Assembly: GCA_001799395.1 (NCBI GenBank)
Contig: MGTJ01000233.1
Coordinates: forward strand, 1 to 64,000
Direction: 5' to 3'
Origin: Desulfobacterales bacterium RIFOXYA12_FULL_46_15
GTDB lineage: Bacteria > Desulfobacterota > Desulfobacteria > Desulfobacterales > Desulfobacteraceae
Length of the DNA stretch: 64,000 nt
The position numbers and the translations under genes are program-made. Below, in pieces: positions 35,117-43,528 of this stretch. The notes beneath the pieces are model-generated. The model had not been told where the DNA came from and ran no database searches. It saw only the letters and a list, made by a program, of their open reading frames with translations. Positions within the stretch are counted from its first letter, which is position 1. Each line of letters starts with the position of its first letter.

Positions 35117-37126
35117 TCAAATTTCTTTCAGAGCCAGGCATAGGATTTCATCCAGTTCGCCGGCCGTGATGATATGAATATCTTTTTTAAGATCTTCAGG
35201 AAGGGTTGAAAGTTCCCCTTTGTTTTTTAAAGGGAAAATGACGGTCTTGATACCGGCCATTTTTGCAGCCAGAAGTTTTTCCTTGATACCGCCCACCGGA
35301 AGAATCCTACCGCTCAAGGTCAATTCCCCGGTCATGGCAATATCTCTTCTGCAAGGTATAGCCTTGAGCAATGACAAGAGCGCAATCGCAATGGTGAGAC
35401 CTGCCGATGGGCCGTCTTTGGGGATGGCCCCGGCCGGGACATGGATGTGAATATCCTGCTGATGGAAGAAATCCCGGGCAAGCCCAAAGGCCTCTGTATT
35501 GCTCCGGATATAACTCAAGGCTGCCTGGGCTGATTCTTTCATGACATCCCCGAGGGACCCTGTCAGGATAAGCCGGTTGGTACCCATCATTTTTGTTGCC
35601 TCGACAAAGATGATTTCACCCCCGGTTTCCGTCCAGGCAAGACCTGTTGAGCATCCTATCCTGTCTTTAGCGCCTGCAATTTCAAAATGATACTGGCTTG
35701 GACCCAGAAGGTCTTCCACGATTTTTTCAGTGATATCCAGAGAATCTGGAGCAATAGTGTTTTTGCCTATCTTTCGGGTAATTTTTCTGCAGATGGAAAA
35801 TATTTTTCTTTCAAGTTCCCTGAGTCCTGCCTCCCGGGTATGTTCCAGGATCATCTTTCTAAGTGCTTTTTCGGTAAATTTAAGGGAAAACCGGCTCAGG
35901 CCGGAATCCTCTATTGCCGTTGGGATCAAATGTCTTTCTGCAATATGGACTTTTTCATCAACTGTATATCCGGACATGGAAATGACCTCGAACCGGTCGA
36001 GAAGGGGACGAGGGATTTGGCTGACGGTATTGGCTGTTGCAATGAACATGACTCTGGAAAGATCAAAGGGAACATCCAGATAATGATCAATGAACTGGGA
36101 GTTCTGCTGGGGGTCAAGCACTTCAAGAAGAGCTGATGCCGGGTCCCCTTTAAAATCCTGGCCGATTTTATCGATTTCATCCAGCATAAAAACCGGGTTG
36201 CTTGATTCCACGCGTCGTATTCCCTGGATGATCCTGCCGGAAAGCGCCCCGACATAAGATCGCCGATGGCCCCGGATATCGGCTTCATCCTTCATCCCTG
36301 CAAGGGATATCCGGACAAATTTACGTTCCAGGCTCCTGGCAATGGATTGCCCAAGGGAAGTTTTTCCAATTCCGGGAGGCCCGGTAAAGCAGATGACCGG
36401 GCTTTTTGAATGGATCACCCCGGTCTTTTTCGATAGAGCACTTTTGACGGTTGATCGGATTTCATCCAGTTTCAGGGGTTTGGCAATAAAATGGAAAGAT
36501 CCTCTTTTAATTGCATCAACCGCTGTCATAACCGTTGCATAACCGGTTATGATAATGACTTCAGTGCCAGGGCTGTTTCTTTTAATCATATCGAGAAGCA
36601 TCAGGCCATCCACCTTATCCATTTTAAGATCTGTAACAACAAGATCAAAATGCTTTTTTGTTAGTCTTTCCAAAGCATCGCTGCCGCTTGAGTCCATTTC
36701 AACTTCATAGCCTTCCTTTGAAAGGACGTGGGACAGATTCATCCGGGTCATTTTTTCATCATCCACAACCAGGATGGTATTTTTTTGGGACAGCTTCATC
36801 TGTCGCACAGCCAGATGTTCCAGAATTCTTTCCTTAATCTCGTCCAGGCCGTAATGTGCTTTGTTGAGGATGGCTTCCGCCCGGTCTATGTCCAGGTTGT
36901 CGTCGGTGAAACGGTTCCATGGAAGGGTGGTCAGATAATCAATATAATTGATACCGATGGTATATTCGGCTGAAGAAGGGCTGATTTTAAAAAGACGGTC
37001 CACTTCCTTGAGAATAATAGTTTCAACGGGTTCAGGCATGTTGATATCCAGGACAGTCTGTCTTAATTCATCAATTTCGCCGGTTTGGTCTTCCTGTTCG
37101 GATTCTTTTTTAAAGAAACGTTTCAT
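35117..37126 (-). CDS. Lon-type protease with inserted response-regulator receiver domain
   Basis: A 669-residue fusion. Residues 1-110 match only the helical linker that precedes the Lon ATPase (YIDYLTTLPWNRF, HYGLDEIKERILEHLAVRQ); the N-terminal substrate-binding LAN domain is absent. Residues about 116-232 are a full CheY-like receiver with the acidic pair D122/D123, phospho-acceptor D166, T194 and K216. The AAA+ module follows (GPPGIGKT 249-256, FMLDEIDKIG), then the protease domain with Ser574 in KDGPSAG and Lys615 in VGGIKEKLLAA. All catalytic residues are kept, so phosphorylation may gate an active protease (inference). The gene lies between two universal-stress loci and near a kinase/regulator pair. 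Confidence 0.92.
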   Translation of the reverse strand: MKRFFKKESEQEDQTGEIDELRQTVLDINMPEPVETIILKEVDRLFKISPSSAEYTIGINYIDYLTTLPWNRFTDDNLDIDRAEAILNKAHYGLDEIKERILEHLAVRQMKLSQKNTILVVDDEKMTRMNLSHVLSKEGYEVEMDSSGSDALERLTKKHFDLVVTDLKMDKVDGLMLLDMIKRNSPGTEVIIITGYATVMTAVDAIKRGSFHFIAKPLKLDEIRSTVKSALSKKTGVIHSKSPVICFTGPPGIGKTSLGQSIARSLERKFVRISLAGMKDEADIRGHRRSYVGALSGRIIQGIRRVESSNPVFMLDEIDKIGQDFKGDPASALLEVLDPQQNSQFIDHYLDVPFDLSRVMFIATANTVSQIPRPLLDRFEVISMSGYTVDEKVHIAERHLIPTAIEDSGLSRFSLKFTEKALRKMILEHTREAGLRELERKIFSICRKITRKIGKNTIAPDSLDITEKIVEDLLGPSQYHFEIAGAKDRIGCSTGLAWTETGGEIIFVEATKMMGTNRLILTGSLGDVMKESAQAALSYIRSNTEAFGLARDFFHQQDIHIHVPAGAIPKDGPSAGLTIAIALLSLLKAIPCRRDIAMTGELTLSGRILPVGGIKEKLLAAKMAGIKTVIFPLKNKGELSTLPEDLKKDIHIITAGELDEILCLALKEI

Positions 37127-37285
37127 CGGGTTTGCCTCATATTATAATTGCCGGATATCTACTCCGGGTGATTTGTGAAGTCAAGAAAAAACCAGGGGCT
37201 TTTTATAAGTCAAGAATTGATAATCCGTTGAAATTATAGCAAAAAAATTAAAATTCGTTGCAAATCGTAACATTGCATTGTCAAG

Positions 37286-37382
37286 TGCAATATCGTCTAA
37301 CTCCCTATTGTTAAAGACAAATTTATCATATTTAGTATTAAGGTTGCATTGTGAAACAAAACTGAGGTTCAATTGAATGCCT
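37286..37382 (+). promoter_or_regulatory. Candidate enhancer region upstream of usp2
   Basis: TGCAATATCGTCTAACT (37286-37302) and TGAAACAAAACTGAGGTTCA...GAATGCC (37352-37382) resemble the region upstream of the first sigma-54-like promoter. It includes the perfect palindrome TTCAATTGAA (37368-37377) and, just upstream, the inverted repeat ATTGCA N8 TGCAAT (37272-37291). The spacing of 60-160 bases before the promoter is normal for a sigma-54 activator. Confidence 0.5.
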
Positions 37383-37435
37383 GTTTTTTGATGAATCAAA
37401 TCTGATGACCTGTGTTTCTTAGGCGTTCAGGATCT

Positions 37436-37451
37436 TGGTATGCATTTTGCT
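37436..37451 (+). promoter_or_regulatory. Sigma-54-type promoter of the usp2-SLC13 unit
   Basis: TGGTATGCATTTTGCT fits the -24/-12 consensus TGGYRYRN4TTGCW at every defined position, with GG and GC ten bases apart. Transcription should start near 37462, leaving a leader of about 46 bases before the ATG at 37508. The sigma-54 activator at 41624 is an obvious candidate regulator. Confidence 0.78.
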
Positions 37452-37507
37452 CAATGTTCAATATGAAACGGGAAATGCAATTATTAACGTTTAAAAAAGG
37501 AAGCATT

Positions 37508-38065
37508 ATGGCATTTTTAAATTCATTAAAAACAAAATTACAGATATTTAATAAAAAAGTGGATGATTATCAGGAAGCCATCACTTTTTCAGAAGCCGGT
37601 ATAAACACCTCCAACCAGGGAGTGCAGACCCTGACCTGTGCAGAGAACAAAGGCCGTAATATATTGGTTGCCACCCATGAGAGCAGGTTTTCTGATGATA
37701 TGGTTTCCTATGCCCTTGAAATGGCCGGCCGGATGAATTACGGTATCATCGCAGTGAATGCCGCCAATATCACCCATGACCTTACCGAGTTTTTTTCAAC
37801 CACCCATGATAAATTGTTTGCAGATTTCAAAGAGATTTCTGACAGGAATGTCGAAGTGTTTCGTGCCAAAGCCATTGGTCAGGGTCTTAAATTTGCCCAT
37901 ACCGTTCATTTTTCAAATATGGATCATGCCCTTATCGATATTGCAAAAGAATGTGGTGAAATCGAGTTTATCATTTCCGAAAACAAGGAACCGGCAAAAG
38001 CCAGGGGAGTGGTTGGAAATGAAAAACGGATTGCCCAGCGTCTATGTGTCTATTCCATGAATTAA
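37508..38065 (+). CDS. Universal stress protein family (second copy) with N-terminal tail
   Basis: A 186-residue protein. Residues 1-45 form a charged tail with the motif VDDYQEAITFSEAG, related to the small protein at 34355; the rest is a UspA-like fold from NILVATHESRFSDDMVSYAL onward. The ATP-binding glycine signature is not seen. An AAAAAAGGAAG site precedes the ATG at 37508; an in-frame start at 37412 lies upstream of the sigma-54 promoter and is rejected. The 28-residue peptide gene starts nine bases after its stop codon. Confidence 0.75.
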   Translation: MAFLNSLKTKLQIFNKKVDDYQEAITFSEAGINTSNQGVQTLTCAENKGRNILVATHESRFSDDMVSYALEMAGRMNYGIIAVNAANITHDLTEFFSTTHDKLFADFKEISDRNVEVFRAKAIGQGLKFAHTVHFSNMDHALIDIAKECGEIEFIISENKEPAKARGVVGNEKRIAQRLCVYSMN

Positions 38066-38074
38066 GGAGTGATG

Positions 38075-38161
38075 ATGAATACCCAGTTTATTTTAGGAAT
38101 TGTGTTGATTATTGCGGTTTCAGTGCTTTGTTATGTTTTTAGAAATGAAAACAAAAAATAA
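38075..38161 (+). CDS. 28-residue single-span membrane peptide
   Basis: A mini-gene encoding MNTQFILGIVLIIAVSVLCY followed by a short basic tail, giving one membrane helix (residues 4-22) and a cytosolic end. AAGGAG at 38064-38069 is five bases before the ATG at 38075 (an adjacent ATG at 38072 is also possible). It is placed between usp2 and the transporter, which suggests a small accessory subunit of the transporter; this is inference from location and form. Confidence 0.62.
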   Translation: MNTQFILGIVLIIAVSVLCYVFRNENKK

Positions 38162-38177
38162 GGAAGGAAAATTGATA

Positions 38178-38204
38178 ATGACTATTGAATGGAGAATATT
38201 GTAA
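38178..38204 (+). other. Possible 8-codon leader ORF coupled to the transporter gene
   Basis: AAGGAAGG is followed by ATG and an eight-codon frame (MTIEWRIL) whose TAA directly abuts the transporter ATG at 38205. It may help couple translation, or be chance; a GGAG inside it is also the likely ribosome-binding site for the transporter. Confidence 0.3.
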
Positions 38205-40019
38205 ATGACACCTGAAATGATGATGACAATGATTGTCCTTGTTTTTGTTATCTGTTTATTTATTTTTGAATGGGTCAGGGTGGATGTGGTGGGGATCATG
38301 ATGATGGTGCTTTTGCCCATATTAGGCCTTGTCAGCCCTAAAGAAGCTTTTTCAGGTCTTGCAGGCAATGCAGTCTGTTCCATCATTGCCGTAATTATCA
38401 TTGGCGCAGGCCTTGATAAAACCGGAGTGATGAACAAGGTGGCAAAGCCCATCATGGCCCTGGCCGGCAATAGCGAAAGCAAGGTGATTCTTTTGATTGC
38501 CGGAGCCGTGGGCACCATATCCAGCATGATGCAGAATATAGGTGCAGCAGCCTTGTTTATGCCTGTGACCCAGAGAATATCCAAACGCCTGGGAATCCCT
38601 ACATCAAGGGTTCTCATGCCCATGGGATTCTGTGCCATTATCGGCGGTACCATCACCCTGGTTGGGGCCAGTCCCACCATTATTCTAAATGATCTGATGG
38701 TGGTGGGCGGGCAGAAACTGGAACCCTTCGGCCTTTTTACCCAAACGCCCATCGGTATCTGCCTAACGCTGTCTGCACTTGTTTATTTTGTGGTTTTCGG
38801 CAAATTGATCCTTCCGGCCAATACCGGCCAGTTTAATAAGGGGGCTTCCGAACTTTTAATCAAGGAATACCAGGGGGTCAATAATATTATCGAACTTCAT
38901 GTGCCGGAAGGAAAAGGGATTACAGGACTCCTGGATGATCTGAATATCCGGCCTAAATTCCTGGTGACGGTGATCGGCATCAGTTCTCCTTCCAACAGGA
39001 CTACCAATCATGTTCCCCACAGTTATGAGTCGATTTGTCCCAATGATGATGTTGCCGTGGTCGGCAAAAGGGAAAACATCGAACAACTGGCCAGGGAATA
39101 TAGCTGGATAATTAAAGATACCCTTGAAACTTTTGCAGACTCCCTGGCCAACACTAATGCTGGCATGGCCGAAGTAGTTGTTTCACCCAGATCCGAACTT
39201 ATCGGCAAAACATTGAATGAAGTGGATTTTAAAGAACTTTTCGGGTTAAATCCCCTGGTTCTGTTTAAAGATAATAAAAAATATTATAGCGGGCTGACCA
39301 ATATCCGGTTGAGTATGGGAGACACACTCCTGCTTCAGGGACCATGGGAAAAATTTCATATTCTGAAAAACAGGCCCCAGCCAAGGGCTCTGATTTTTGC
39401 ATCCCCTCTGGAAGGAGAAATCCTTCGTCCTCAAAAAGCGGTTCTTGCCGTAGCCTGGTTTGCCGTTGCCCTGTTTCAGGTTATTTGCTTTGATACCACC
39501 TTATCCGTAGCCCTGATGTCAGGCGCTCTGGGTATGATCATCACTGGAGTTTTGACCATTGACGAGGCCTATGGGGCAGTGGACTGGATGACGGTTTTTC
39601 TATTGGCAGGCTTGATTCCCCTGGGCATTGCCTTTGAAAAAAGCGGGACAGCGGCATTCATTGCCCAGACCGTTCTTGGTTTTATCGGAACACCGTCCCC
39701 CATTCTTCTGCTTACGGTGATTGGAATCATGACCACCTTTTTCACCCTGGTGATTTCCAATGTCGGCGCTACTGTTCTTCTGGTTCCTCTGTGCATGAAC
39801 ATGGCCATCATGGCAGGCGGTGATCCGAGAATGGCAGCGCTGGTGGTGGGCCTTTCCGCTTCCAACAGCTTTGTTCTGCCCACCCATCAGGTCAATGCCC
39901 TTGTCATGCGGCCCGGCGGGTACAGGACAGTAGATTATGCAAAAGCAGGATCCATCATGACGATTCTTTTCCTTTTTGTGGAACTGACCATGATTTATTT
40001 CTTTTATGGAATTAAATAA
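38205..40019 (+). CDS. SLC13-family transporter with central RCK_C domains
   Basis: A 604-residue permease with membrane spans in residues 5-205 and 415-600. Motifs include GNAVCSIIAVIIIGAGLDKT, MMQNIGAAALFMPV and the repeat-symmetric SNVGATVLLVPL near residue 520, with NSFVLPTHQVNAL, the substrate-site pattern of the DASS/SLC13 family. Residues about 215-395 hold two RCK_C (TrkA-C-like) domains that could bind a regulatory ligand. Such carriers move di- or tricarboxylates or sulfate; in a sulfate reducer sulfate is plausible but not shown. It ends its operon before a long perfect hairpin. Confidence 0.82.
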   Translation: MTPEMMMTMIVLVFVICLFIFEWVRVDVVGIMMMVLLPILGLVSPKEAFSGLAGNAVCSIIAVIIIGAGLDKTGVMNKVAKPIMALAGNSESKVILLIAGAVGTISSMMQNIGAAALFMPVTQRISKRLGIPTSRVLMPMGFCAIIGGTITLVGASPTIILNDLMVVGGQKLEPFGLFTQTPIGICLTLSALVYFVVFGKLILPANTGQFNKGASELLIKEYQGVNNIIELHVPEGKGITGLLDDLNIRPKFLVTVIGISSPSNRTTNHVPHSYESICPNDDVAVVGKRENIEQLAREYSWIIKDTLETFADSLANTNAGMAEVVVSPRSELIGKTLNEVDFKELFGLNPLVLFKDNKKYYSGLTNIRLSMGDTLLLQGPWEKFHILKNRPQPRALIFASPLEGEILRPQKAVLAVAWFAVALFQVICFDTTLSVALMSGALGMIITGVLTIDEAYGAVDWMTVFLLAGLIPLGIAFEKSGTAAFIAQTVLGFIGTPSPILLLTVIGIMTTFFTLVISNVGATVLLVPLCMNMAIMAGGDPRMAALVVGLSASNSFVLPTHQVNALVMRPGGYRTVDYAKAGSIMTILFLFVELTMIYFFYGIK

Positions 40020-40041
40020 GGACTGTCTTTAAAATACAAAC

Positions 40042-40086
40042 CATTGACGGCGTTATCGGTTTACAAAGCTAATAACGCCGTCAATG
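40042..40086 (+). terminator. 15-base perfect hairpin after the transporter gene
   Basis: CATTGACGGCGTTAT (40042-40056) is exactly complementary to ATAACGCCGTCAATG (40072-40086) around a 15-base loop. There is no T run behind it, so it may end transcription weakly, protect the mRNA end, or be a binding site in front of the kinase gene. Confidence 0.6.
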
Positions 40087-40150
40087 CTTCCTGTGATCCC
40101 TTGAACAATAAAAAAAAAGAATTTCGAAAAATTGTACTTGTTGAGGATGG

Positions 40151-41605
40151 ATGATTAACGATACAATACCCCCCATGAAATTTAACCTCAGACAGAAAAT
40201 TTTTCTTCATTTCCTTATTTTTATGGTGGTGAACTGCGCCATATGGTTTTTCAGCTATTTCAGCAATTCAACCATCAACCAGAAATTAAATATTATTGAG
40301 AAAAAAAAAGAGCTTCTGGATACGGTGCTTGAGGCCCGGCGGTATGAAAAGAATTTCTTTTTAAGAAACAGCAAAAGCGATCTTCAACTGGCGATTTCAT
40401 ATATTGAAAAAACTGCAGAAAAACAAAATATCATTGAGAGTAATTTTTCAGAGCTTCTGGAAGATAAAGAATCGGTCAGAAAAAGAACTGAAATCATTCA
40501 CAATTATAAAAATAACCTGGAAAAATTATATGATGCCTATTCCAATGCGGAAATAAGTGGGGAAAACTCACTTCAATCAGAGGAAATCCATTTCTTACAG
40601 GAGGCGGTAACAGAAATCGGGCGGGTACTGACAACAGATATCGAAGAAGTGGAAAGACGTGAACGGGAAAGGGTTTTAAACCTGCTCAACAGATCGAGAA
40701 TCTATCTTATTACTTCACTCTTATCTCTTTTTGTATTGTCGATTCTGACAGCTTTTTTCCTTGTCAAAAATGTGAATCGCCCGTTGAAATCCATTGAAAA
40801 GAGCATACAGCAGATTGTCAGCGGAGATTTTAATAAGATTCCTAAAATAAAGACCGGTGACGAGTTTGAATCTCTTGCCGACAGCCTTAATGATATGATC
40901 GAAGAATTGGGCAGAAGGAAGGATCAGCTTGTCCAGGCGGAAAAGATGTCTTCACTCGGTACCCTGACATCGGGAGTGGCCCATGAACTCAATAACCCCT
41001 TGAATAATATTTCAACCTCCATCCAGATTATCAGGGAAGAACTGGATGATCCGGATATGGCATTTAAAAGAACTCTGCTGTTAGAGGCTGAAGAGCAGAT
41101 CGACAGGGCAAGGGATATCATCAGGGCATTGCTGGAATTTTCAAGACAGAGCGATTTTCTGATTGAAAAGGTAATTTTTAAAAACCTTGTCCAGAGCACC
41201 ATGCATCTAATCAGCGGGGAAATCCCTTCCAATATTGAAGTAACCATTGACGTGCCGGACACCCTCAGCGGGAAGATGGACCCCAGAAGGGTTCAGCAGG
41301 TTTTGCTGAACCTGATTATCAATGCGGTTTATGCCATGGAAAGGGGCGGAAGCTTAATACTTTCGGCGTTTAAGGATGAAGAAAAGGCTCTCTTTGTTTT
41401 TAAAGTAGCGGATACTGGTGAGGGAATTCCAAAGGAAAACCTTGTCAGAATATTTGATCCGTTTTTTACAACCCGGGAAGTCAGCAAAGGATCCGGGCTG
41501 GGCCTGTCCATCAGCCACGGTATCATTGAGCAGCATGGCGGAACGATTCATGTGGACAGTTTGGTTGGGAAAGGGACCGTTTTTACGGTCAGTCTGCCGG
41601 ATTGA
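40151..41605 (+). CDS. Membrane-bound sensor histidine kinase
   Basis: A 484-residue kinase. Membrane spans at about 17-37 and 184-205 enclose a helical periplasmic sensor of about 145 residues rich in charged heptads. HAMP follows (206-258), then HisKA with the phospho-acceptor His278 in SGVAHELNNPLNNIS, and the ATPase domain with N box NLIINAVYA, G1 DTGEGIP, and GSGLGLSISHG. The form is NtrB/ZraS-like. The regulator gene follows 18 bases later. The ligand is not predictable. Confidence 0.9.
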   Translation: MINDTIPPMKFNLRQKIFLHFLIFMVVNCAIWFFSYFSNSTINQKLNIIEKKKELLDTVLEARRYEKNFFLRNSKSDLQLAISYIEKTAEKQNIIESNFSELLEDKESVRKRTEIIHNYKNNLEKLYDAYSNAEISGENSLQSEEIHFLQEAVTEIGRVLTTDIEEVERRERERVLNLLNRSRIYLITSLLSLFVLSILTAFFLVKNVNRPLKSIEKSIQQIVSGDFNKIPKIKTGDEFESLADSLNDMIEELGRRKDQLVQAEKMSSLGTLTSGVAHELNNPLNNISTSIQIIREELDDPDMAFKRTLLLEAEEQIDRARDIIRALLEFSRQSDFLIEKVIFKNLVQSTMHLISGEIPSNIEVTIDVPDTLSGKMDPRRVQQVLLNLIINAVYAMERGGSLILSAFKDEEKALFVFKVADTGEGIPKENLVRIFDPFFTTREVSKGSGLGLSISHGIIEQHGGTIHVDSLVGKGTVFTVSLPD

Positions 41606-41623
41606 CGGCTGAAAAGGTATTTT

Positions 41624-42976
41624 ATGAAAAAACAGATTCTGATTATTGAAGATGAAGAAATCGCCCGCAGAAACCTTGAACATATTCTTGAGAAAGAGGG
41701 CTATAACGTCATTGCCGTGGATAGCGGCACCAAAGGACTGACCCTGGTCAAATCCAGAAGCTTTGATCTGATTATTACCGATTATAAAATGAAAAAAATA
41801 GACGGCCTCCAGGTTTTGGAGCAAAGCCGTAAACTTCAACCATATACCGAAGTGATCCTGATTACGGGATATGCAACGGTTGACAGTGCTGTCACCGCCA
41901 TGAGAGAAGGGGCATACCATTATATCGCAAAACCGTATAAAATCGATGAGGTCCGGCGGATTATCCGGGAAGCACTTTTAAAAAGATCCCTTCAACTGGA
42001 AAATCTTGCTCTCAAAGATGCCATGAAAAAAGAAGTTCAACCGCCCTTCATCATCGGCAACAGCCCGGCCATGAATGAAGTTAAAAAAAGTATTACGCGG
42101 ATTGCAAAAACCGATATCAGTGTTTTGATACTGGGCGAAAGCGGAACCGGCAAGGAACTGGTGGCCAAATCCATCCACAACCAGAGCAATCGGAGCGGCT
42201 ATGAACTGGTGGCCTTCAATTGCGGGTCTTTTTCCGAAGAACTTATGGCCAATGAGCTGTTCGGTCATGAAAAAGAGGCGTTTACAGGAGCGGGCAAGAC
42301 CAAGAAAGGGCTTTTTGAGTTTGCGGATAAGGGAACGGTTTTTTTTGATGAAATCGGTGACATGCCTCTGACCATGCAAGTCAAACTTTTAAGGGTATTA
42401 CAGGAAAAAGAACTCATGAGAGTAGGGGGTACAAGCACCATTCCCGTGGATTTAAGATTCATCGCCGCCACCCACAGGGATCTCAGGCACGAGGTGGAAA
42501 AGGGAACATTCCGGCAGGACCTTTATTACAGACTGAACGTGGTGGCCATTCAACTGCCTCCGCTGACGGAACGGCATGGAGATATTCCATTGCTGGCTTA
42601 TCATTTTCTTGGAAAAAAAAGCCGGGAGATGGGCAAGGATATTAAAGAAATCGATCGTGCGGCCATGGATTATCTCATTCAATACAGTTGGCCCGGCAAT
42701 GTCAGGGAGCTTGAAAACGTCATTGAAAGGGCGGTTGCCATGGGAACCGGTGATGTGATCCATCCGGAATCGCTTCCGGATCATATTACCCAGCTTGCCA
42801 TTGAAACTTACCGGGTAACCCCTGACGGTAAGATTCCCACCTTAAAGGAACAGGAAAAAAAATACATACAATGGGTTCTTGAAAAAACAAACTGGAACAG
42901 ATCCAAAGCTGCCGATATCATGGAGATCGACCGCGTTTCGCTCTGGAGAAAAATAAAGGCGTTTGAACTGGAATAA
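41624..42976 (+). CDS. Sigma-54-dependent response regulator (NtrC family)
   Basis: A 450-residue activator. The receiver (1-120) has E9/D10, phospho-acceptor D53, T81 and K103. The AAA+ domain has Walker A GESGTGKE (171-178) and FFDEIGD (240-246). The sigma-54-contacting loop reads EAFTGA (218-223) instead of the usual GAFTGA. A Fis-type helix-turn-helix is at the C-terminus (NRSKAADIMEIDRVSLWRKI). It would activate the sigma-54-type promoters at 34293 and 37436 (inference). Its receiver is strikingly like that inside the Lon fusion. Confidence 0.92.
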   Translation: MKKQILIIEDEEIARRNLEHILEKEGYNVIAVDSGTKGLTLVKSRSFDLIITDYKMKKIDGLQVLEQSRKLQPYTEVILITGYATVDSAVTAMREGAYHYIAKPYKIDEVRRIIREALLKRSLQLENLALKDAMKKEVQPPFIIGNSPAMNEVKKSITRIAKTDISVLILGESGTGKELVAKSIHNQSNRSGYELVAFNCGSFSEELMANELFGHEKEAFTGAGKTKKGLFEFADKGTVFFDEIGDMPLTMQVKLLRVLQEKELMRVGGTSTIPVDLRFIAATHRDLRHEVEKGTFRQDLYYRLNVVAIQLPPLTERHGDIPLLAYHFLGKKSREMGKDIKEIDRAAMDYLIQYSWPGNVRELENVIERAVAMGTGDVIHPESLPDHITQLAIETYRVTPDGKIPTLKEQEKKYIQWVLEKTNWNRSKAADIMEIDRVSLWRKIKAFELE

Positions 42977-43027
42977 TGCTAAAATTATAAAGAATATAAC
43001 AATCGGATAATATAAAGGATCTGCAAA

Positions 43028-43486
43028 ATGAATCATACAGAAAAGAAAGCACAGGAACTGTTTACCTCCGGCTTTTTTTGTGCGGAAAGCGTTTTAAAGG
43101 CGGTTGCCTTTGAAAATGGCGTGGATTCTGCCATGCTCCCGGCCATTGCCACAGGATTTTGCGGCGGGATGAGCCGCCATGCAGAAATGTGCGGGGCCGT
43201 TACCGGCGGTATCATGGGGCTGGGTCTTATATTCGGCCGCAATACGGTTGAAAATACTACTCAAACCTGTTATGAGGCAGTCACAAAATTTTTAAAGATG
43301 TTCAAATCGCTTAATGGGTCTTTGAACTGCAAGGATCTGATTGGGTATGATTTGGGTGTTGCAGAAGAACTGGAACAATTTCGAAAGGAAAATCCAGGAT
43401 ATGAAAAATGCCTCCGGTTTTCAATGGATGCCGCATTCATGGTCCAGGAAATTATTGATCACAAAAATAATATCTTAAAACAGTGA
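43028..43486 (+). CDS. C_GCAxxG_C_C family probable redox protein
   Basis: A 152-residue protein with a spaced set of cysteines: CAESVL near the N-terminus, GFCGGMSRHAEMCGAVTGG, then LNCKDL and YEKCLRFS. This is the pattern of the C_GCAxxG_C_C family, thought to bind a redox cofactor, of unknown function and common in anaerobes. AGGAT before the ATG is a modest ribosome-binding site. It follows the response regulator by 51 bases. Confidence 0.82.
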   Translation: MNHTEKKAQELFTSGFFCAESVLKAVAFENGVDSAMLPAIATGFCGGMSRHAEMCGAVTGGIMGLGLIFGRNTVENTTQTCYEAVTKFLKMFKSLNGSLNCKDLIGYDLGVAEELEQFRKENPGYEKCLRFSMDAAFMVQEIIDHKNNILKQ

Positions 43487-43528
43487 GCATCCACATAAGA
43501 AAGATATCCTTTGATAGATAAAGGTATG

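Noticed and set aside
37127..37300. Sigma-54 promoter for receiver-Lon on the minus strand
   Set aside because: No GG-N10-GC pair is found on that strand upstream of 37126; only weak TTGACT-like -35 elements are seen, without a good -10.
38120..38752. Minus-strand frame of 210 codons opposite the SLC13 gene
   Set aside because: Antisense of membrane-protein codons gives a methionine/isoleucine/proline-rich product; no start signal, and it covers the 28-residue peptide gene as well.
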